Shown here in pieces: positions 1-10,100 of a DNA stretch of 64,000 nucleotides. Numbering within the stretch: position 1 is the first letter of the stretch; each line of letters opens with the position of its first letter. The notes under the pieces were generated by a model that had not been told where the DNA came from, did no database searches, and was given only the letters and a program-made list of their open reading frames with translations. Both the position numbers and the translations under genes were made by a program. The stretch is from Parietaria judaica (Eukaryota; Streptophyta; Magnoliopsida; Rosales; Urticaceae), in NCBI GenBank assembly GCA_954871525.1, contig OX940860.1, positions 29,048,001 through 29,112,000 of the forward strand, read 5' to 3'.

Positions 1-174
1 TAAATCCACGGTTCCGGTATGGATTTAAAAATAAGTACACTTATGGATCAAATTGGAAGCGCTACTGTTTTTGAAAACCGGAACCGGTTTCAACTAATGA
101 AAAGAAGAATATACTGGCTTTGATTTAATTTAACGATTACAAATAATGGTTTAACATCAGTTTTTAACCGATAT
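1..174. repeat. AT-rich flank with ccggt-type repeat fragment
   Basis: No gene is visible. The stretch carries the short 'ccggaaccggtt' motifs that recur in many introns of this window, suggesting a decayed transposon into which the copia element at 175 inserted. The last five bases (170-174, GATAT) are the left target-site duplication of that insertion. Confidence 0.4.
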
Positions 175-601
175 TGTTATTTATGTGAAGCCTAATTCAA
201 TTGGGAAAGTCATGATTAGCTTATGGGTAATATTGGTATTTTCTCTTCCATTGCTTTTAGACTTTCATGATGGTAAAGTTGTCTTCTTGGAGAAGCTTTG
301 ACCAAGGCTAAGTAGAGAGCTCGTGGGTTTCTTCATCCTTCAAGAAGAGAAAAAAGGTGAGAGCTTTGTGTGAAGAGCTTGGTGTGAAATACTTGTAAAC
401 ACAAGTGAAGACTGAGTGAGCTCGAGGGTGTATTCGAACAACTCCGTTGGAGATTCTAGTGGATCATATTTGCAAGCGGCAAGTGGACGTACCTCCCGCA
501 TTGGGGGCGAACCACTATAATTTCCGGTGTCATTTTCATTTCGCTTTCTTGCCATTATTTCGTCTTCGGTTCAAAGGGTATTTGGTGTTTATTCCCTAAC
601 A
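175..601 (+). repeat. 5' LTR of the copia element
   Basis: This 427-bp LTR begins TGTTATTTATG and ends CCCTAACA. It matches the 3' LTR except for 8 substitutions and one base in an A-run. It is immediately followed by the primer binding site. Confidence 0.96.
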
Positions 602-603
602 AC

Positions 604-615
604 TGGTATCAGAGC
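604..615 (+). other. Primer binding site of the copia element
   Basis: The sequence TGGTATCAGAGC lies two bases after the 5' LTR. It is the standard match to the 3' end of initiator methionine tRNA used by many plant copia elements to prime minus-strand synthesis. Confidence 0.92.
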
Positions 616-644
616 AACCGGGTTGTGTTGCGATCTAGAAGACG

Positions 645-3600
645 ATGAGTGGAAACGATGGGTTGGTGCAAAGCTTGAAGTTCGATGGTTCGGACTACGC
701 GTTTTGGAGAATGCAAGTCGAAGACTACCTCTATGGTAGAGAGCTTCATCTTCCTTTGGGTTCGAAACCAGAGGATATGGATGATGCGGAATGGGCTCTC
801 CTTGATAGAAAGGTGCTCGGAGTTGTGCGGTTGACGTTGTCGAGGAATGTCGCGCACAACGTGGCGAAGGAGAAGACCACGGCGAGCATGATGAAAGCTC
901 TCTCCGATATGTACGAGAAACCCTCGGCGAACAACAAGGTATTTCTCATGAAGAAACTTTTCTATTTGAGAATGGAAGATAGTGGGTCTGTAGCTACTCA
1001 CTTGAACGAGTTCAATACCATAGTCAATCAATTGTCGTCCGTTGAAATAGATTTTGATGATGAAGTTCGTGCCCTAATTTTGTTGGCGTCTTTACCACCG
1101 AGTTGGGAATCGATGAGGGCAGCGGTTAGTAACTCCGTGGGTACTGCCAAGTTAAAGTTCAACGATGTCAGAGATCGTATTCTTGCAGAGGAAGTTCGGA
1201 GAATCGATTCAGGGGAAGCATCGTCGAGTTCTGCGTTGCACGTAGAACACAGAGGCAGAGGAACCGAGAAGAGCCACAACCGGAACAAGGGCAGATCAAA
1301 GTCAAGAAATGGCAGAGGTCAATCAAGATTCGGACGAAAAATGGAGTGTTGGAACTGCGGTAAAACGGGCCACATGAGGAAAGATTGTAGAGCTCCGAAG
1401 AAGAAAAATGACAACAGAGAAGATGCCGTAAATGCGGCTACCGAAGAAGTCGGTGATGCGTTATTCTTGTCGGCCGACAACCCGGTCAGTGGAGTTGTTG
1501 AGGATAAGGGTGATGCGCTATTGTTGTCCGTTGATAGCCCGATTGATAGTTGGGTGCTTGATTCGGGAGCGTCTTTCCACACCGCTCCGAACAAAGAGCA
1601 AATGGAGAACTACATTGCGGGGAACCTCAGGAAAGTCTATTTGGCCGACGGCATACCACTAGATATTGTTGGTACCGGGGACATCACCTTGAAGATGCCA
1701 AACGGACGCACGTGGAAGATTAAGAAGGTTCGACATGTGCCAAAATTGAAGCGCAACTTAATTTCGGCGGGCCAACTCGACGGAGAAGGCCACACGATAA
1801 CCTTTGGCGGTGGAGCGTGGAAGGTAGCAAAGGGTGCTTTGGTCGTTGCCCGCGGCCATAAGACCGGCACCCTTTACATGACGACAAGTTGTTCCGACTC
1901 GGCCGCGCTCGTGGATAATGCCAACAAGTCTGAGTTGTGGCATAATCGACTCGGACACATGAGCGAGAAAGGTATGAAGATTCTCGTGAAAGACGGAAAG
2001 ATTTCCGAGCTCAAGTCGGTGGACCACCATTTGTGCGAGAGTTGTGTGCTTGGGAAACAACGGCGAGTTAGTTTCTCAAATGGAGGGAGAGAGTTGAAGA
2101 CCGAGAAGTTAGAATTCGTTCACACGGATGTGTGGGGACCGGCCCCGGTTGCTTCCCTCGGAGGGTCACACTACTATGTAACGTTCATCGACGACTCAAC
2201 AAGAAAGCTTTGGGTCTACTTCATGAAGCACAAGTCCGATGTGTTCACCGTTTTCAAGAAGTGGAAAGCTTTGGTTGAGAATAAGACAAGCTTGAAGTTG
2301 AAGAGTTTGAGATCCGACAACGGCGGAGAGTACATTGACGGAAACTTCAAGAGATATTGTGCCGAACATGGGATTAAGATGGTGAAAACCATCCCCGGAA
2401 CGCCTCAACAAAACGGGGTAGCGGAGAGGATGAATCGGACCATAAATGAGCGTGTAAGAAGCATGAGGTTACACTCCGGGCTACCGAAGACGTTTTGGGC
2501 CGATGCGGTTAACACCGCGGCGTACTTGATCAACCGAGGACCATCCGTTCCATTAAATTTCCGAATTCCGGAAGAGGCTTGGAGAGGGAAGAAGGTAAAC
2601 CTTTCTCATTTGAAAGTGTTTGGTTGTTTGTCTTATGTTCATATTGATGCCACTTCTAGAAGTAAGCTTGATGCAAAGTCTAAGAAGTGTTATTTTATTG
2701 GCTATGGTGACTCCGAGCTTGGTTATCGTTTCTGGGATGACCAAAACCGGAAGATGATCCGAAGCAGGGACATCATCTTCAATGAACAAGTGTTGTACAA
2801 AGACAAGCTTCGAGAAGTCCCGGAAAGCCGCGTAACGGAGAATGAAAAATCAGCGGTGGTTGATTTGAATGAGTTTCCGGCACACGAGTCGCAAAGGGCT
2901 GCCCCGGAAGTGGGAGAACAAGCAGCCGAAGAAGAAGAACATCGGCATGAGAGTGATGAAGAAGGCGATGAAGAAGTTGAACCCCCGTCAAGTCAACAAA
3001 CGCCGATCACCGAGCTACGCCGATCTTCTCGGGTGAGAAGGCCAACACAAAGGTTCTCACCGTCGCTCAACCATATTTTGCTCACCGACAAGGGTGAACC
3101 CGAGAGCTATGATGAAGCTAAGGATGTCGATGAATCGAGCAAGTGGGAGTTGGCGATGAAGGACGAGATGGACTCATTGTTGTGCAATAAAACGTGGGAA
3201 TTAGCCGAGCTACCGGCGAAAAAGAAGGCGTTACACAATAAGTGGGTCTATCGGATAAAGGAAGAACACGACGGGAGAAAGCGCTACAAAGCGCGGTTGG
3301 TCGTGAAGGGCTTCCAACAAAAGGAAGGCATTGACTACACCGAGATTTTCTCTCCGGTAGTCAAGTTGGTAACTATCCGAACCGTCCTTGGATTGGTGGC
3401 GAAAGAAGATCTACACCTTCAACAAATGGATGTGAAGACGGCGTTTCTTCACGTGGATTTGAAGGAAGAGATCTACATGAGACAACCGGAAGGCTTCGAG
3501 GTCAAAGGCAAAGAGAAGATGGTGTGCAAGCTCCAAAAGAGTTTGTACGGCTTGAAACAAGCTCCGAGACAATGGTACAAGAAGTTCGACTCTTTCATGA

Positions 3601-4640
3601 AGAAAGCCGAGTTCGTGAGGTGCGAGGCGGATCATTGTTGCTACTTCAAGAGACTTGAAGACTCTTACATGATTTTGCTCCTCTACGTCGATGACATGCT
3701 CATAGTGGGAGCAAATCTTCATGAAATCGAGAAGTTGAAGAAAAGATTGTCAAGGGAATTTGCGATGAAGGATCTTGGTGCCGCGAAGTAAATCCTCGGG
3801 ATGAGGATTATCCGAAGCAAGGATGGGTTGAAACTTTCACAAGAAGAATATGTGAAAAAGATCATCAAGAAGTTCAACATGGAAGATGCCAAGCCGGTTG
3901 GAACTCCTTTGGGTAGCCATTTTCGGTTATCTAAAGATGACTCGCCAAAGACCGAGGAAGAGAGGGCACACATGGACAAGGTTCCGTATGCTTCGGCTAT
4001 CGGGAGCCTTATGTACGCAATGGTATGTACGAGGCCCGACATTGGACATGCAGTGGGAGTTGTTAGCCGATTTATGAGCGATCCGGGCAAACAACATTGG
4101 GAAGCCGTGAAGTGGATTTTCAGGTACCTCAAAGGAAGCTCAAGTTTAGCGTTGTGCTTTCGGAAGTCAAGCTCGGGGCTTGAAGGGTTCGTCGATGCGG
4201 ACAATGGTGGCGACGTCGACAGTAGAAAGAGCACCTCCGGTTATGTTTACACATTCGGAGGTACGGCAATCAGTTGGCTTTCAAGGTTGCAAAAGATCGT
4301 TGCTCTTTCTAGTTGTGAAGCCGAGTATGTGGCTATAACGGAGGCTACGAAGGAGATGATTTGGCTTCAGTCTTTTCTACAAGAGTTGAACCATAATCAA
4401 GAGAGCTACGTGCTCTATAGCGATAGCCAGAGCGCCATTCATTTGGCGAAGAACCCCGCTTATCATGCCCGGACAAAGCACATACAACTTCGGTACCACT
4501 TCATCAGATCGGCCTTGGAGGACGAGGTGCTAGTTCTCGAGAAGATCGCGGGAAGTGAGAATCCCGCGGACATGTTGACGAAGGCCGTGCCATACGAGAA
4601 ACTGAAGTTGTGTGCAACTTCAGTTGGGCTCCTCGAGTGA
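645..4640 (+). pseudogene. Copia gag-pol polyprotein, interrupted by one stop codon
   Basis: The frame opens at 645 and runs 1048 codons to a TAA at 3789-3791, then continues in the same frame to TGA at 4638-4640. Visible in order are a UBN2-type gag, a CCHC zinc knuckle (C235-C248), an aspartic protease with DSGA (306-309), a GAG-pre-integrase zinc finger (H433/H438 and C464/C467), and an integrase core with D495, D558 and E594 (35 residues between the last two). Reverse transcriptase follows with the YVDD motif at 1014-1017, and RNase H lies in the part after the stop. The stop sits where copia RT usually has a glutamine, so a single C-to-T change is the simplest cause. No frameshift was found. 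Unless the stop is read through, RT is truncated and RNase H lost, making the copy non-autonomous. Confidence 0.95.
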
Positions 4641-4693
4641 TAATCGGAGCCGCCGCTTGCAAGCTTGAAGACGGGTGATTGCAATTAGTCTTC

Positions 4694-4703
4694 AAGTGGG
4701 AGA
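4694..4703 (+). other. Polypurine tract of the copia element
   Basis: The purine run AAGTGGGAGA lies immediately before the 3' LTR, where plus-strand synthesis is primed in LTR retrotransposons. Confidence 0.85.
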
Positions 4704-4704
4704 T

Positions 4705-5132
4705 TGTTATTTATGTGAAGCCTAATTCAATTGGGAAAGTCATGATTAGCTTAGGGGTAATATTGGTATTTCCTCTTCCATTGCTTTTAGACTTTCATGA
4801 TGGTAAAGTTGTCTTCTTGGAGAAACTTTGACCAAGGCTAAGTAGAGAGCTCGTGGGTTTCTTCATCCTTCAAGAAGAGAAAAAAAGGTGAGAGCTTTGT
4901 GTGAAGAGCTTGGTGTGAAATACTTGTAAACACAAGTGAAGACTGCGTGAGCTCGAGGGTGTATTCGAACAACTCCGTTGGAGATTTTAGTGGATCATAT
5001 TTGCAAGCGGTAAGTGGACGTACCTCCCGCATTGGGGGCGAACCACTATAATCTCCGGTGTCATTTTCATTTCGCTTTCTTGCCATTATTTCGTCTTCGG
5101 TTCAAAGGGGATTTGGTGTTTATTCCCTAACA
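4705..5132 (+). repeat. 3' LTR of the copia element
   Basis: This 428-bp LTR is nearly identical to 175-601. It is followed directly by GATAT (5133-5137), the right target-site duplication. Confidence 0.96.
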
Positions 5133-5137
5133 GATAT

Positions 5138-5609
5138 CAGCTACTGGTCATGATTGTTTTTATAGAACTCTTTGTTTTAACCAATTTCCATTTTAAAAAT
5201 TGGCATATATTGATTTATTACCAGTATATCGATAAATGTTTTTTTTACCGGTCCGGGTAACCAAAACACTGATTTTTGCAAAATCCGTTTCACTCCTATT
5301 CATAATAGAGTTGTATTTTGAGGTTTTCTAGTTCCGGTTCCAATTTTCAAGTATTTAAGGATCGGTAAATGCTGATTTCTTAATTACCAGCACTGCTTAT
5401 CAATTTTGTATACCGGTCCCAATTATCGATACAAATCTAATTTTTACAGAACCGGCACCAATACAAAATTTGAAAATAATGAAAATCAGGACGGAAGTAA
5501 AATAATTAAAATACCAATGTCAAGTCCCGGTTTCACTCCTATTTACAATCGAGTTTTCCTTGTTTCACGGACACAAAATACAAACAAATGTATATAGATA
5601 ACAGCTTAC
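5138..5609. repeat. Non-coding stretch with ccggt-type repeat
   Basis: Short motifs such as 'ttaccggtccgggtaacc' and 'gttccggttcc' mark a degenerate repeat continuous with bases 1-174 before the copia insertion. No open frame or RNA gene is supported. Confidence 0.4.
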
Positions 5610-5929
5610 TTGTCAACCCGAGCTCTGATCTTACTCAAAATCTTGAAATTATCACTCTCGATGTCTTTGATGAGCCCCTCAATAAAGACATGCCTTTCTT
5701 GTGCCCCAAGCTTCGTTACATCAACGACTCTCTTCGCTTCGCCGCCGGTACCCTCGAAAAGTGACGATCCAAGCCGTTCACAATTGGGATCATCGATGAT
5801 GTCGTCGCCGGCGTTGCTATGGAAACTCCATGAGCCGAGTCGCCGGAACGACGACCTCAGACTCTTACCGACCTCGGCGAGCTCTATAATCAGCGACTCT
5901 TTGTCGCCGGAACCTATCATTTGCGCCAT
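5610..5929 (-). pseudogene. Orphan exon 1 of a second PDR/ABCG transporter
   Basis: The minus strand encodes about 106 residues starting MAQMIGS and ending at the same splice position as exon 1 of the neighbouring transporter (donor AA|GTAAG at 5610/5609, same phase 2). The segment before the splice ([19 protein letters not shown] and onward) is clearly homologous to that exon. Compared with it, 14 codons are missing in frame, removing the conserved W-x-x-IERLPTY motif of PDR proteins. No following exon is visible between here and base 1; the space is occupied by the copia insertion. It is either a decayed tandem-duplicate fragment or the first exon of a paralogue that continues beyond the left edge with a very large intron 1. 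Confidence 0.85.
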
Positions 5930-7120
5930 ATTCCTTTGCCTAGAGGCAAGCTTTGAGAAAGTGCTCAACCATTATGATAGTTTGCAAATATATAGTGTTG
6001 GTTGTGAGATCTTCATAAATATATTGTTTTATGGAGAAAAAAATACGTTCAATTTTTTTGCTATTTCTTTTTCTTTTTCTTGTCAACGTGCCCTAATGTG
6101 TGTATATCATGCATATGATGGGTGACCATAAAACCGATATAATGAAATGCTAACCCATTAACTTTAGACACAATTATCATGATGAAATAATGGGTGAACA
6201 CTGTTGAATTTTTCGAGGTTTTCACAATCCCGAGAATGGAAATTACCGGATATCATCAAATAATTATCTAGATAATATCGCTTAAGTCAAAATCTAATCC
6301 GTTATGATTGCACAAATTTCAGCGACTTTTGCCGCATGGGTATTTATTTGAAGCGTTCTTGGGAATCGTGCACGCGCCCAGGGCCTTGCCTGAGGTTTTT
6401 GGGGCCCGAGGCGAGAACTAATTTGAGATCCCTACCGAAATTGAAAAACTAAATTCCGATACAAAAATATATAAGATATTTATTTAATAAATAATTACTC
6501 ATTCAAATATGACGCTCATAATTAGGGTTTCATAGTTATTAGGATTTTGTTGCTTATGAGGTGTTAATTAATACCCCTTAAAGGATAACAATCTAGCGAG
6601 TTTTAGCCATTTAATGGGCTTAGCCCATTAGGTCATATATTAATGTTAATTAATCAGATTTCAGATTCCTATTAAAAACCCGTTATTTGGAACTCCAAAC
6701 AAATATTTTCATTAGAAGGCGGTAATCGGGATTCCGATATCGAACCAGAACAAGTATCCAAGAAAAGTTTTTTTTTTAATCAAAATATGTATATTCTATG
6801 TTGATCTTGACTATTGAATGTGGCCCAAACGACATCAAGCAAAACGACAGGGAATCACTACTTAAATTACGAACGACATAAAAGTAATAACAAACTGGAC
6901 TACATAAAATTAAGTTTCAAACGTACAGCATTAAACGACAACATTTTTCTAATAAAAACCAGCCAAAGAAGGAGACTAATTAAGTAAGCAACATTTTACT
7001 TATTAGCTAATTTACAAAAAATAATAATAATATAAACTTCTAAAAAATTAAATACACATAATAATTGAAGATGTAACAATAAATATTAGTAATTAACGTG
7101 TACATTGGAAAAGAAAAGCT
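5930..7120. other. Intergenic region between PDR copies
   Basis: AT-rich DNA with no supported gene. It contains the 3' flank of the intact PDR gene on the minus strand. Near 6379 a 'CAGGGCCTTGCCTGAGG' motif followed by 'ttggggcccgaggcgag' resembles one end of the CAGGSCCGGCCC-type hAT MITE found complete at 61319; no second end was identified. Confidence 0.5.
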
Positions 7121-10100
7121 CTATCTACGCTGGAAGTTCAACCGTCCAATGCAGTAGGTGAAAATAAAGGCGTAAGCAACGGGAAACACAATAAGAATGA
7201 TGGCAACGAGAGGTAATTGGCTGCGTTTAAACCCGAAATAGTCGTCTAAGAACGAAGCGACGGTTTGCGGTTGGCCGTAAATCTCAATCTCCTTGTGTAT
7301 GTCTCCATATTGTGAGGTCAATAAGCCGTTTAAAGACCAAGATGTTGGAATCAAATAGTATAGCCAGATCCACCACTTTGGAATTTGCTGAAACAAATTT
7401 CACAAAAATACCCCCTCAACTTTCGTAGTATAACAAAACACCCCCTCAACTTTGAGAATCACATCACTCGCACCCGCCTAAATAAACCTAAACAGTCAAC
7501 CACCCGTTTCAGTCTTTATAGATATGATTTTTTATCCCAGGGCCGTCTTGGCCCGGTATCTAGTGCCCGGTCCCTGTTTAACACCTATTTATAGATACAA
7601 ATACAATGTGAAGGCATACAAATATGAATATGGATCTCTATCTATAACTTGACAAGCTATATATTTCAAATAAGAACAGTATTTGCAGGTTATACTTACA
7701 GGTCTGGGAATCAGAAAACCGGCAAACAGGTTGAAGAGAGTGTAGAACACCGAAGCCATAATCGCGGCGATGTTGAAATTTGGTGTGAGAGAGACGAGCA
7801 TCATTCCAAGGTAGTTGAAGTACATCAATGTAGTCAAGATTCCATAGAAGTACCAGAAGATCTTGTAAGCCGATCCATAGTATCCAATCATCGGGTACGT
7901 CACTATCAGCACGAGCAACGCCTCGGAGAAGAGATACGGAATTTCAACCACCACCTATATTAGAAATTAGTGAGAAATTCAGCATATCTTGATCATATAT
8001 AATTGCAAATTGTTTTACCTGTGCCAGCGAAAAAGCCGAGGAAGAGTACATTCCGGCAAACTTTTCACGGTACATGACGGTTCTCTCCGTGGCCACGTGC
8101 TGCAACACGGTCGAGCAGTTGTTAATCCCGAGGAAGATCACAGCCACGAACATCGAGCCAAAGACGTTGAACAAATTCTGTTGGTTGTTTCTGTTGCCAA
8201 AAGACAAAGAAAGGCGAGTTAAACATCAACGATGGTTATTCCAAAAAACATATTGAAGACTTCCTATTTGATCATTACATGTTTTGTCCTTGGTTCCAAA
8301 ACAATGCACCAAAGATGAGCGCCGATGCGATCGTGTGAGCGATGCGCATCAAGTTGTACGACGGGCTTCTCCAGTACGACAAGTGTTGCTTCCACAGGCA
8401 CGATTTGAACTGTCCCCATGAATTCTGCGAAAAGCGAGTCGCGAAATGCAAGTCCCGTGATCCTGGCGGTGGAGCGCTCAACTGCTTTACGAGCTCTTTG
8501 TTGTCCCTGCGGCACGCACATTATCGGAGTCTTAGTAACACGAACTTGAAACTCTTAACATAGTTTCGAGCAGGGAAACGAATTCGGGACCAAGCACAAG
8601 ATTCGACACTAAGCAAATGAGTGATCGACGCAAACACGATTAAATAAGAGATAAACAAAACATGAACAGAAAACGCAGTTGAAAAAAAACAGTGAGCTTG
8701 AACTTCAACGCTATATACCGACTTTTGAGTGTGGAAAATTGAGTTATACTTACTCGTAGAGGGAAGATTCTCGGTAAATTTGGGCAAAATCGACACCGGT
8801 GTCGGCCTCTGCGGAAGTGGAAGTGACTTCTAACATCCATGTCGCGGGGTTGTAATTGTCCCGAATCTTTGGAACTCCTTGAATACCCTTCAAGACAGAA
8901 AATAAAATAAAAACTTTTTCAATTGTGTGAATGTGATAAAAATAAAATTGTAGCGACTTACCTCAAAATATTCTATAACTCCTCCCGAGTGTTTTCCGAG
9001 TGGTCCAGAGTAAATCAATCGTCCACCATTTTTCAAAAGAACAAGCTGCACCAAACAATTAATCAACTCATCATTAATCACTAATTTGACATTAATAATA
9101 CTACACTTTTTATTAATTGCTCTTCACGTTTTATGTTCACTATAACTTTTTTAGAAAATAGTAATTTTTTTATATATCGAGAATGAAACAAGAGAGCATA
9201 TAAAAGTAAATTGAATAAGGAGAGCGTCCAGGCCCTGCTCGCCCTCCTCCCCGCCCACACCCGCACGAGAGGCCCTTCCCTCAAAGTGGATCTGCAGAGA
9301 GGAGCTCTGGTGGTGGGGGCTCTCACGTTCCTCTTCTGCTTCTCGGTCCTCAAGCCTCCGGGGAACCCTCTGCTCAGGATCTGGGGTCTGGTGGTGCTCG
9401 GCTCGGGCTTCACCGGGCCCTCCATCAACCCGGCGAACGCGTTCGGGTGGGCTTTCGCCAACAACACGCACGACTCGTGGCAGCACTTCTACGTGTGCTG
9501 GGCTAGCCCTCTCCTGGGCGCAGTTCTGGCCGCTTTGCTCTTCAGGACTCTGTTTCCCAAAGCCGGTGAAGGACAAGAAAGCTTGAAAATTTCTATGTTT
9601 GTTTGAGTTTTTGTTTTCTGGTTCAATTCTTGTTCGGCTTGGCCTAATCTATTAACACTCAATATTAAGCACACTCAATATTCTGCCAATATTTGAATTT
9701 TGAGCATGGCAGAATATATTATACCTCATCAAAAGACTCGAAAATGTCGATGCTAGGCTGGTGTATAGTGCAGACGATTGTTCGTCCCGTGTCAGCCACG
9801 TTCTTCACTGCTCTCATGACTATTGCAGCGGATCTCGCATCCAAACCCGTCGTCGGTTCGTCCATGAAGATTATCGAAGGGTTCGAGACTAGCTCGACTG
9901 CTATCGTAAGCCTCTTCCGTTGCTCGTTCGAAAGCCCGCTAACACCGGGAATGCCTACTAAGGCGTCTTTTATCTCGTCGAGCTCGATCGTCTCAAGAAC
10001 TTCTTTCACAAAGTCCTATCACAACGTATCGTCACGCCGGTTTTAGAGCAAATTGTTGAAAGAGGTGAGAACTGATATGTGAAGAGATTGGTGTACCTCT

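Larger units (their letters stand above)
175..5132 (+). mobile_element. Ty1/copia LTR retrotransposon, nearly complete
   Basis: The element is 4958 bp long and bounded by LTRs of 427 and 428 bp that start TG and end CA. It is flanked by a perfect 5-bp target-site duplication GATAT (170-174 and 5133-5137). A primer binding site, gag-pol reading frame and polypurine tract lie in the expected order. Domain order is gag, zinc knuckle, protease, integrase, reverse transcriptase and RNase H. Integrase before reverse transcriptase is diagnostic of copia rather than gypsy. The gag N-terminus resembles the Tork/Tnt1-like lineage, which is inference. The LTRs differ at 8 sites plus one 1-bp indel (about 1.9%), so the insertion is young, of the order of one million years under usual plant rates. 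It sits downstream of an orphan PDR exon 1 on the opposite strand. Confidence 0.97.

Noticed and set aside
3719..4234. 171-codon minus-strand frame in the copia element
   Set aside because: It lies wholly antisense to RT/RNase H coding sequence and shows no known domain.
7385..7594. Small plus-strand frame in PDR intron 22
   Set aside because: It is intron sequence containing repeat motifs ('accccctcaactt'); chance opening.
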